A DNA stretch of 64,000 nt from Kallotenue papyrolyticum (lineage in GTDB: Bacteria; Chloroflexota; Chloroflexia; Chloroflexales; Kallotenuaceae): assembly GCF_000526415.1 (NCBI RefSeq), contig NZ_JAGA01000002.1, positions 860,001 to 924,000 on the forward strand, read 5' to 3'. The notes beneath the pieces were generated by a model. It was not told the DNA's origin, ran no database searches, and saw only the letters and a list, made by a program, of their open reading frames with translations. The position numbers were made by a program, and so were the translations under genes. This document shows, piece by piece, positions 58,701-64,000 of this stretch; position 1 is the stretch's first letter, and each line of letters opens with the position of its first letter.

Positions 58701-58829
58701 GGGCGCGTTGCTGTTGATGACGACCAGGATCGGCGCGGGCATCGTGGCTGCATCGCTGCGCAGGCCGCCGCCTAGCCAGACCAGGCTCACCACTACCATC
58801 AACAGGGTGCTCCGCACAATATGTCTCAT
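52761..58829 (-). CDS. giant exported multidomain protein: deacetylase-like, beta-propeller, two jelly rolls
   Basis: 2022 residues. Signal peptide ~1-28; ~30-250 an alpha/beta domain with AYVAGGGRLIAMRPDG (ThuA/GATase-like); ~265-520 a polysaccharide-deacetylase-like domain with QMILTGDAHGN (Asp) and RGHEFGLHPYG (HxxxxH, metal histidines); ~525-605 a beta domain; a PT linker; ~665-1017 a propeller of repeated units such as CYRMWYVGNDANGTSRIGYA and GRQWTR (GH43/GH130-like blades); ~1020-1150 a beta domain; a second PT linker; jelly roll 1 (~1215-1520); linker with four PPTPTPTPA units (~1544-1580); jelly roll 2 (~1600-1860); a fibronectin-like end. No C-terminal anchor or sorting motif seen. 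It overlaps the upstream glycosyltransferase by 4 nt. Role in modifying or holding the polysaccharide is inferred. Confidence 0.85.
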   Translation of the reverse strand: MRHIVRSTLLMVVVSLVWLGGGLRSDAATMPAPILVVINSNAPNPFGRYLGEILRAEGLNAFDIAELSTITSTSLSNARLVLLSETPLTNEQASLLDAYVAGGGRLIAMRPDGRLNATLGITPAGSSTTDGYLRINTAHASGAGLPDTTLPLYGAATHYNVASGAETIATLYSTRTTATAFPAVIRRGNTATWTFDLARSVVYSRQGNPGNAGVDRDGLAPLRTNDVFYNAIDKDRVPIPHADFQMRLLSRVIRDLLATHTPLPQLWYFADTNRTQMILTGDAHGNPQEYFPRVINSVEARGGRISIYLPRWGQYPTATEINTWRARGHEFGLHPYGAADGLSLDAAYQRNYNDFVSKYGTPSRTTRNHQVEWQGWVDAAKVAANYNIGLDTSFYTWGPSVSYPDGSQAHGYINGSGLPMKFIDGNGALVNVYQQVTALIDEQLLVSENSERLTTQQALAVSRQLIDESQAGGHSAIMTQFHIDYYGFGEVQPWAEGTMDYARSLNIPMWTAERWLRFTETRHDANFQNVTWNSATGQFSFSLAAAGNSDPLSILLPLTFDGRSFTSALVDGAPAPYTVFNVHGRDFAHIKVTAGNHTFHVGYGAQPNTPTPTNTSAPPTNTPRPTNTPTPTTTPTQGPTNTPAPATTTPTPTAIVPPDNAANRQPWTHIPGACDSSLAGAVLALGGTGCGGAGTTFDTQQIYAPSILKDVASTGAPCPGIADGSTCYRMWYVGNDANGTSRIGYAVSPDGRQWTRVPGTQAGGSVLSAGPANRFDSQGVGYLTVMKDGSTFKMWYVGYDGTYIGGIGYATSTDGRQWTRRTGPLAGSAVLRASGVNGTFDRDAVNTPYVIKDRASAAAPCPGIANGSTCYRMWYEGVNNESGYIFRIGYATSANGVNWTRVAGSGAGGSVVDRAVFGNFDEASVGVPMVLKDGALYRMWYEAKDFNGTFSLGHLTSTNGVNWARPTPNVPVWRGSDDPGVFTPDNVWASDFVKDGLTYRMWYSVSTQPDAQRIGYASAVFGAPLNDLSVQRAGNQYAVSFTTTQQIPAGGSVLLTLPPNIAASEITVGALTGFGSGATFSVDRAAISDASAFRTTRAALLIRLSTAVPAGPKTVRFNLATLPTNPTLLLVQTFDTREVLEQGSIDLTGATGVTPTATPMPTQTQAPTAAPTATATPMPTPTPTSTVAPTNTPTPTVTPTPKPAGTTAVTYTTAADFGTCATWNGTILSNIGDGEIRLAGTLGDEYSASTLDATRWSWGTWSGGSFTPSLTNGILSLSGASGAYVRSSAPQAVTTLEARVQFGAAPWQHVGWGSLDFAGDQYLLFSTFNGSTNLYARSNLGSGEQRTDLGPLPTGFHSYRIERVGTEVRYRIDGTLVATHTLASLPAMHVYQSHNGGAGAQLDIDRLWVYPPYVANGAYESCTIDGGSGVVWSSLSWNANVAAATSLRARTRTSADGTTWSAWSAPIATSGGAITSPDQRYLQYRLELATSDAALSPVVDSVTISYSPATTPTTTPTNTPTQTLGPTSTPTPTATPVATATPTPTPTPAPPTPTPTPAPPTPTPTPAPPTPTPTPAPPTPTPVPAGGSVTHTTVADFTACSLDSTLMVASTTDGDLRLRGTLGDEYSASTLDATRWSWGTWSGGSFTPSLTNGILSLSGASGAYVRSSAPQAVTTLEARVQFGAAPWQHVGWGSLDFAGDQYLLFSTFNGSTNLYARSNLGSGEQRTDLGPLPTGFHSYRIERVGTEVRYRIDGTLVATHTLASLPAMHVYQSHNGGTGAPELQVDSIWMHPPYTASGSFESCVLNAGMGATWSTVSWNASVPAGTGLTIRTRTAPDGVSWSAWSEPVASNGATITSPPGQYLQYRVELTSGDPAISPGLESMSLANTGSAGGAPTNSTLSTELTNDSFIIHLPTISSSAGGNSEPTARVQLQADLHNGAWVLRWRGPERSTIRRYAVRAVSGAQRVTTLHERRVDQERAGNSEYRVDVAADTNTTFWIEAWDAAGRVVALSNPVPQTHEPR
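53499..53972 (-). repeat. perfect 474-bp duplication, copy B
   Basis: Identical base for base to 54639-55112, offset exactly 1140 bp. It encodes residues ~1620-1777, most of the second jelly-roll domain. Sequence on either side diverges at once. Confidence 0.95.
54091..54198 (-). repeat. 27-bp tandem repeat, four units
   Basis: Four consecutive 27-nt units differing only at synonymous C/T positions, each encoding PPTPTPTPA in the linker between the two jelly-roll domains. The unit number is likely variable between strains. Confidence 0.9.
54639..55112 (-). repeat. perfect 474-bp duplication, copy A
   Basis: Identical to 53499-53972. It encodes residues ~1240-1397 of the giant protein, the core of the first jelly-roll domain. 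Confidence 0.95.
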
Positions 58830-60058
58830 GCCGACTCTCCTTCTGCAGCGGCCAGGAATGTGTCAGCACACCGGGGCGTGCCTGGCTGGTGTTGGACGTG
58901 GCGATAGAGTTCGATCAACTGAGCCGCGCTGCTGGTCCAGCGATGTGCGCATTCGACATAGGCGCGACCTGCTCTGCCGATGCTGGTGCGCAGCGTGGCG
59001 TTATCCAGGAGTGCGAGCGCCAGATCGGCGAACTGTCCGTCATCGTCAGCGACGAGCAGGTCGCGGCCAGGTACGGCAGCGAGCGCGGCGATAGATTGCC
59101 GGTCAGCGATCACCGGCGTGGCGGTTGCCATCGCTTCCAGCACCTTGTTCTGCACGCCGACACCGTAGCGCAAAGGACTCACCGCGATCGTCGCGCGCTG
59201 CAGGTAGGTCGCGATCTCCGGCACGCGGCCAGTGATGACAACGCGCGGATCGCTCCCGCGACTCATCAGCGATCGCGGCGGGTTGCTGCCGACGATCCAG
59301 ACCTGTGTAGCGGGCCGCTGCGCCCAGACCCGCGGCATGATGCCGTCGATGAGGCGCAGGGCGGCGGCGATGTTGGCGTGATAGCTCATCTTGCCGCTGA
59401 AGACGATCACGTTCGGTTCGCGCGGCGTTGTGGGTGGCGCAAACCGATCAAGATCGACGCCGTTGGGCACGACGTGAATCGTTGCGTCAGGGGCGAGGGA
59501 GCGGAGCGCGTGGGCGTCCTCACTTGATGTCACCGCAACGGCAGCGACCGACGCGCAGATGCGCCGCTCGAAGCGCCGCGTGCGGCCCAGCTCGACGGTC
59601 GCCATGAACCGCTTGCGGCGATCAGGGTTGATGCGGCGCGTGCGATCCAGCAGCAGGCTGATGCAGTCCACCGCGTCATAGACGACCGGCAGATCGCGAA
59701 TCAACGGGCGCAGCGCGGCGGCGCGCAAATGCTCGATATGCACGAGAGCGAATGCCTCACGCGCCAGCAGATCGCGGAGGCGTCGGGCCAGCGGCGCGAC
59801 CGCGCCATAGGCCGCCTGCAAGGGCAACCCGCGCAGCGCGCCCGCAACGGTCGCTGTGAGTCGTTGGTGAGGCGCGACGGGGACCGCATGCGTTACGCAG
59901 CCAAGCTGCCGCAGATGATCGACGGCCGGGGCGTCATCCGGCGCGGCGGCGCAGAGGAGGGTCGGCTGCAGGCCTGCCGTGGTGAGCGCGCGCAGCAGCT
60001 CATACGGGCGCACCCGGATCGGCGACGGCACATAGGGCGTGATCAACAGGACGCGCAT
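58826..60058 (-). CDS. GT-B glycosyltransferase (family 4 type)
   Basis: A 410-residue GT-B enzyme. MRVLLITPYVPSPIRVRPYE, VVYDAVDCISLLLDRTRRIN, the NGVDLDRFAPP linker, VIVFSGKMSYHANIAAALRL and the C-terminal ISPLRYG-like VSPLRYGVGVQNKVLEAMAT, PVIADRQSIAAL. It probably adds a hexose in repeat-unit assembly. It starts 3 nt after the next glycosyltransferase region ends (13 nt gap) and overlaps the giant gene by 4 nt. Confidence 0.88.
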   Translation of the reverse strand: MRVLLITPYVPSPIRVRPYELLRALTTAGLQPTLLCAAAPDDAPAVDHLRQLGCVTHAVPVAPHQRLTATVAGALRGLPLQAAYGAVAPLARRLRDLLAREAFALVHIEHLRAAALRPLIRDLPVVYDAVDCISLLLDRTRRINPDRRKRFMATVELGRTRRFERRICASVAAVAVTSSEDAHALRSLAPDATIHVVPNGVDLDRFAPPTTPREPNVIVFSGKMSYHANIAAALRLIDGIMPRVWAQRPATQVWIVGSNPPRSLMSRGSDPRVVITGRVPEIATYLQRATIAVSPLRYGVGVQNKVLEAMATATPVIADRQSIAALAAVPGRDLLVADDDGQFADLALALLDNATLRTSIGRAGRAYVECAHRWTSSAAQLIELYRHVQHQPGTPRCADTFLAAAEGESA

Positions 60059-60071
60059 GAGTCATCTCCGG

Positions 60072-61262
60072 TCAGGCCAGCGCCCGCGTATAGGTCGTTG
60101 CCAGCGCCGGGCAGACGGCGCGCCAGTCGTAGAGCTGTTCAGCCAGAGCGCGTCCGGCCTCGACCAAGCGCCGGCTGAGGCGCTGATCATGAATCAGGCG
60201 CAGCACCGCGTCGGCAAAGCCGGCTGGATCGTCGGCGGCGAGTAGGTGCTCGTCGGGTCGGGCGTCGATGCCCTCGTAGCCGATCGTGGTGGAAACAACC
60301 GGCAGGCCGTGGGTGAAGGCTTCCAGGATCTTGACGCGCATGCCGCTGCCCGAGCGCAGCGGGACGACGAACGCGGCGGCCTGGCGCTGGTAGGGCGCGA
60401 GGTCTGCGACATAGCCGGTCACGACGATACCCGGCTGCCGCGCGGCGAGATCGAGGACGGGCTGCGCCGGCCGCGCGCCAACCACGAGAAACGTTGTGTC
60501 GGGCTGGCGCTGCTGAATGCGCGGATAGATCTCGCGCCCAAACCAGCACACGCCGTCCACATTGGGCGGCCAGAACATCGTCGCGACGCTGAGCGCGGCG
60601 CGGGCATCGGGATCGCGCTCGATGAGGCGCTGCTCGCGCACGTCGATCGCGATCGGCACAACATCGATCCGCACGTTGCCGGCAACCTGCTGGAGCGCGG
60701 CGCGATCCGCTTCGCTTACGGCCACGACCGCTGCCGCTTTACGACAGGCCATGCCTTCGTAGCGCCGCAGCCGGGCGCGCTCGCGCAGCAGCAGCCACCG
60801 GCGCGCTCCGCGCGCGCTACGCGCCATGCGATCGAAGATCGTCCACACGGCGTTGTGCAGATCGAGCACAACCGGCGGGCCGTCGAGGTCGAGCGCGAAT
60901 TGCGCCATATTGAGCTGATCGACATGGATCAGATCGAAGGCCTGGGTATGAGTCAGGCGCTGCAGCAGGCGGCGCAGCTCGGCGTTCTCGTCGCGCAGCA
61001 GAATCAGCGGCCGTGAGTCATGCAGGCTGTGGGCGAACGCGCCGGCGTCGCGCAGCCGCGAGCGGTGGAGCGGCACGGTATAGATGTGGCGACACAGGCT
61101 GCGGAGCGACTCCGCGGCAAGCGCTTCGGCGGGTGTTCGCACGAACGAGACCAGCGTCACGTCGTGCTCGCGCGCCAGCCAGCGCAGCACATGGTAGGTT
61201 TTGATCTTGGGGCCGCTGTCGGGCGGATAGGGCACAACCTGCGTCAGCAACAGCACCTTCAT
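60072..61262 (-). CDS. GT-B glycosyltransferase (family 4 type)
   Basis: A 396-residue relative of its downstream neighbour. MKVLLLTQVVPYPPDSGPKI, LIHVDQLNMAQFALDLDGPP, VVLDLHNAVWTIFDRMARSA, VVAVSEADRAALQQVAGN and VPLRSGSGMRVKILEAFTHG, LPVVSTTIGYEGIDARPD are typical of the sugar transferases of PEP-CTERM-type and related clusters. ATG 61262 has GAGGTCG upstream. Two adjacent GT-B genes suggest at least two linkages in the repeat unit. Confidence 0.88.
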   Translation of the reverse strand: MKVLLLTQVVPYPPDSGPKIKTYHVLRWLAREHDVTLVSFVRTPAEALAAESLRSLCRHIYTVPLHRSRLRDAGAFAHSLHDSRPLILLRDENAELRRLLQRLTHTQAFDLIHVDQLNMAQFALDLDGPPVVLDLHNAVWTIFDRMARSARGARRWLLLRERARLRRYEGMACRKAAAVVAVSEADRAALQQVAGNVRIDVVPIAIDVREQRLIERDPDARAALSVATMFWPPNVDGVCWFGREIYPRIQQRQPDTTFLVVGARPAQPVLDLAARQPGIVVTGYVADLAPYQRQAAAFVVPLRSGSGMRVKILEAFTHGLPVVSTTIGYEGIDARPDEHLLAADDPAGFADAVLRLIHDQRLSRRLVEAGRALAEQLYDWRAVCPALATTYTRALA

Positions 61263-61344
61263 GCGACCTCGACCTATGGAAAACGGCGTGATCCAAGACG
61301 GATCACGCGCAACGCGCGCCGCCGGTTCTAGGATAACGAGCGCC

Positions 61345-61392
61345 TCTTGCAAACAGCTTGCTAAATTGAGGTTGGTCTAGCGATTTGCTAAG
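61345..61392 (-). repeat. 48-bp conserved element, copy 2
   Basis: Gap-free match to 52718-52765. Plus-strand boxes TTGCAAAC, TTGCTAA and TTTGCTAA are spaced 11 and 27 nt. It lies 9 nt after the stop of the BNR protein gene and 83 nt before the glycosyltransferase start. Confidence 0.75.
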
Positions 61393-61401
61393 GCGTCGCC
61401 A

Positions 61402-62901
61402 CTAGCCGCCGCGCCGCCAGAGGATCAGCGCGGCAGCGACAACGAGGATGCCGAGCGTCGGTAGCAGGGCCCAGAACAGCGATCGCAGCAGCGGCGCCTC
61501 GCTGCGCACAGAGACGGGGAGTGGCGCGTCGCGCGCCTGACGCACAAGGGGTGTGTCGGTCTGCGGGGTCGGTGTCACAACTGGCGGCAGCAGCGTCGGC
61601 AACGGAACGGGTGTGGCGGTCGGGATGATCTCCACCGTCGTCGTGGGGGCATCGACCATGCGCTCGCTGTACCAGACGCGATACGCGCCGCTGTCGGACA
61701 GGTGCATATCGGCGCGGTTGCGGGTGAACCAGGTGGCATGGAGCCGGTTGCCGTTGCTGATGATGAGTTGGGGCCATTCCGGAAGCAGCTCATTGTTCAC
61801 AACCGGCATGGGCGCGCCCCAGGCGTGCTGGTCGGCATTCCACACACTGTGGAAGAGCGTTGGTTGCGGATCGGTCAGCGAGCGCCGGGCGACGGCCAGC
61901 AGATGCAGGTTGCCGGCGCTGTCGGCGGCCAGGCTGTAGCGATCCCAGGGCGTTTCGTTGCGATCACGCGCGACGAGCCCTGGCAGCGGCGCGGGCTGGG
62001 ACCATGTCGCGCCGCGGTCGTCCGAGACGCGGTACAGCAACTCGTCGCCGGGCGTGGTGCGGAAGACCTGGACCAGCTCGCCCACATCCGTGACGCCGAG
62101 CGTGCCCTGCTCGGCGGCGCGGCCGTCGAGGCGCAGCTGCTGCGGCGCGGCCCAGGTGACGCCCTGATCGCGTGAGACTGTATAGGCGATGCCGATCGGT
62201 TCGCCCAGCACGGCATTCGGATCTTTGCCCTCGTCCCAGGTGACATACACGTTATTATTTGAGTCGATCATGATGTGCAGCTTGATCGAGCCATAGGCGC
62301 TGTGTGACAGATTGCGCGGCGCGGACCAGCTCGCGCCACCGTCCAGCGAGCGCCGGTACCAGACATCCGAGCAGCCTTCGCAACTGGTCGTTTTGTTGTT
62401 GGGCGTCAGCTCCTGATAGACGACATGCAGGATGCCGCTCGGATCGATCGCGATCGCCGCGTAGTACGGCATACCGATCGCGTTCATGACGCGCGGGCGC
62501 TGCCAGGCCTGCGCCGAAGAAGCCTGCACCGGATCGGCAGCGGTGTACAGAATGTGGTCCCGTGAGCGCACCAGCAGATGCAGCCGTCCTGAGCGGTCAA
62601 TGGCCAGACTGCTGCGCGCTGCCCAGCCGCCCGTGCCGGTCATGACGATGTCGTTCGGCGCGAGCCATGCATCGCCGCGGCGCGTGGTGTACATCAGCAG
62701 ATCCTTGGCGGTCTCGCCGCTACCCGTCCCGGTTGCGAAGATCAGGTGCGGGTTGCCCCACGGATCGACGGCGAGCGTTGGAAACCAGTTCGATCGCGTC
62801 GTTGTCTTGATCTCGACGGGCCTGCTCCAGCCGCTGGTTTGCGCCAGCGCCGCCGTCGGCGCCAGTAACAGCGCGAGCAACAGCAACAAACGACGACTCA
62901 T
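61402..62901 (-). CDS. membrane-anchored BNR/sialidase-like propeller protein
   Basis: A 499-residue surface protein. Signal peptide MSRRLLLLLALLLAPTAALA; six-bladed propeller with Asp boxes SLDGGASWSAP, SRDQGVTWAAP and SDDRGATWSQP and many LHLLVR / LHVVYQE strands; a PT-rich stalk (PTATPVPLPTLLPPVVTPTP); a C-terminal helix WALLPTLGILVVAAALILW with RRGG stop-transfer. The fold is that of sialidases but I cannot identify the catalytic Arg triad or Tyr/Glu, so it may be a binding protein. Overlaps the upstream GT-C gene by 4 nt. Confidence 0.83.
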   Translation of the reverse strand: MSRRLLLLLALLLAPTAALAQTSGWSRPVEIKTTTRSNWFPTLAVDPWGNPHLIFATGTGSGETAKDLLMYTTRRGDAWLAPNDIVMTGTGGWAARSSLAIDRSGRLHLLVRSRDHILYTAADPVQASSAQAWQRPRVMNAIGMPYYAAIAIDPSGILHVVYQELTPNNKTTSCEGCSDVWYRRSLDGGASWSAPRNLSHSAYGSIKLHIMIDSNNNVYVTWDEGKDPNAVLGEPIGIAYTVSRDQGVTWAAPQQLRLDGRAAEQGTLGVTDVGELVQVFRTTPGDELLYRVSDDRGATWSQPAPLPGLVARDRNETPWDRYSLAADSAGNLHLLAVARRSLTDPQPTLFHSVWNADQHAWGAPMPVVNNELLPEWPQLIISNGNRLHATWFTRNRADMHLSDSGAYRVWYSERMVDAPTTTVEIIPTATPVPLPTLLPPVVTPTPQTDTPLVRQARDAPLPVSVRSEAPLLRSLFWALLPTLGILVVAAALILWRRGG

Positions 62902-64000
62902 GGCAGCCTCCGGTAGAGCGCGTATGGACCGTCACGGTGGATGAGCTCGTACGATCGATCAAGCTGAGTCGCGGGATACACGCCGGTCCACGCGCCGAAC
63001 GGCCCCACCACCACGTACGGAGCCGGGTTTGCATCGAGATCGATGCGCGCAGGCGGGCCGCCGCTCCACCGGTGGCGCACCGCTACATCCAGCAGCGCCT
63101 GCGGCGGATACTGGTAACGATGATCGGTCAGGCCGCCCAGCTCCGGCTCCCAGGTGGCGATCAGCGTGTCGTCGGGAAGATGGCGTTGAAGATATGCGGC
63201 GAAACGCAGCACGCTGCGATCCGGTGTCAGGATCTCATGAGTCGTTTGCGCCAGGGGCACGCCGATGATAAGGCCCACCCCAAGCGCAACAGCGGCGGCG
63301 TGAGTTGTGCCGCGCCGTCGCGCCCAGCTCCACGTGTCGGCCATGAGTCGCGCGACGGGCAGCGCGCCCAGCGCCGCGCCGACGTAAGCGTAGCGTGGCC
63401 AGCCCAGTGATACGACGAACCACAGCAGCCAGATCGCAACGATCAGCAGCACAAACGCCTCGGCCTGCGCCGGCATGTCGCGGCGCCGGCGCGCGCGCCA
63501 CCAGCCATAGATCAGCGCCGGGATCAGCAAGCCGCCATACAACGCGGGCGAGACGAGCAGCCGCAGCGCGCGTAGCGTCGCGTCCGGCCGCAGCACCAGG
63601 ATCGCGCCGCCGGCCGCCTGGCGGGTCAGCGCCAGATTTTCGGCGAAGGTGCTGGGGCCGAGCTGCGTGAACAGGATCATGAGCCAGCCCAGCGCCATCG
63701 CCGCGGCGATCAGCGGCGGCAGCAGCCACAGCGACCAGCGGCCGTTGCGGTAGACGCGCCATTCGAGCAAGCTGCCGAGTGCCAGCGCAGGCGCGAACGC
63801 GACGATCGCCTGATTTTTGGTGATCAGGCAAAGGCCCCAGCAGATGCCCGCCGCCACTGCTCGCCTTCCACAGCGCCGCGTGAGCGCGCCGTGCCAGAAC
63901 CAGAGGCCGGCCAGCAAAAACGTCAGCGTCGGGATCTCGCCCAGCACCTGCCGCCCCCAGTTGAGCGTCCACGCGCCGCGCGAGCTGAGCAGCAGGGCGC
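62898..64000 (-). CDS. GT-C membrane glycosyltransferase (ArnT/PMT type), N-terminus outside window
   Basis: The frame is open to the window edge; 367 codons are visible. It has many membrane helices (TLTFLLAGLWFWHGALTRR, IAAAMALGWLMILFTQLG, AFVLLIVAIWLLWFVVSLG and others) and the LGEIPTL segment found after the first catalytic loop in PMT/ArnT-like enzymes. A periplasmic C-terminal domain follows (DTLIATWEPELGGLTDHRYQ). Such enzymes transfer a sugar from polyprenyl phosphate at the outer face of the membrane. The catalytic Asp-containing first loop is beyond the edge. Confidence 0.8.
   Translation of the reverse strand, partial: ALLLSSRGAWTLNWGRQVLGEIPTLTFLLAGLWFWHGALTRRCGRRAVAAGICWGLCLITKNQAIVAFAPALALGSLLEWRVYRNGRWSLWLLPPLIAAAMALGWLMILFTQLGPSTFAENLALTRQAAGGAILVLRPDATLRALRLLVSPALYGGLLIPALIYGWWRARRRRDMPAQAEAFVLLIVAIWLLWFVVSLGWPRYAYVGAALGALPVARLMADTWSWARRRGTTHAAAVALGVGLIIGVPLAQTTHEILTPDRSVLRFAAYLQRHLPDDTLIATWEPELGGLTDHRYQYPPQALLDVAVRHRWSGGPPARIDLDANPAPYVVVGPFGAWTGVYPATQLDRSYELIHRDGPYALYRRLP

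Overview
The window is about 64 kb of GC-rich bacterial chromosome. I place it in the Chloroflexota, most likely class Chloroflexia. The grounds are the continuous S10-spc-alpha ribosomal cluster running into truA-rplM-rpsI, zinc-binding forms of S14, L24 and L36, pdxS-pdxT, and secreted proteins whose domains are joined by long PT-repeat linkers. This is inference from gene content and sequence style; no 16S rRNA or other decisive marker is present.

Layout. (1) 1-9 kb: a PspC-domain gene and an acyltransferase (minus), a divergent cation-efflux transporter, pdxS-pdxT for vitamin B6, then a tightly packed operon of a two-domain GNAT-like protein, a Ycf45/SpoIIIAA-like R3H ATPase, thymidylate kinase and a DarA-type cyclic-di-AMP receptor, followed by small membrane proteins. 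(2) 9.3-34.2 kb: translation. An rpsL-rpsG-fusA block has a consensus promoter and a possible attenuator. Two RNA-methyltransferase-like genes lie in the opposite orientation between fusA and tuf. From tuf onward there are about 30 genes in one direction: S10, spc and alpha operons with secY, adk, infA, rpmJ, rpoA, rplQ, truA, rplM and rpsI. Small perfect hairpins sit in several spacers. (3) 34.3-41.1 kb: mixed housekeeping and accessory genes: an orphan CcrM-type DNA adenine methyltransferase, an AT-richer decayed gene split over three frames, msrA, pepT and comM. (4) 41.4-44.4 kb: two exported proteins of unknown function on the plus strand. (5) 44.4-64 kb: thirteen minus-strand genes with many 1-4 nt overlaps, forming a surface-polysaccharide cluster. 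It has a polyprenyl-phosphate sugar transferase, three glycosyltransferases, a GT-C membrane glycosyltransferase, a set of enzymes for a 2,3-diacetamido nucleotide sugar (3-dehydrogenase, aminotransferase, N-acetyltransferase, 2-epimerase), an FAD enzyme, a half-size EamA transporter, a membrane-anchored BNR propeller protein, and a 2022-residue exported protein combining a deacetylase-like domain, a beta-propeller and two jelly-roll domains.

The most notable points are: a 48-bp element found twice in the polysaccharide cluster, each time directly after the stop codon of an exported-protein gene; a perfect 474-bp duplication inside the giant gene; a full-length CcrM homologue outside the Alphaproteobacteria beside a decayed gene with a HARP-like N-terminus; and an Arg-Gly-rich tail on ribosomal protein S3. 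Most promoters I can see carry an extended -10 (TGn before TAYAMT), often with a poor -35.
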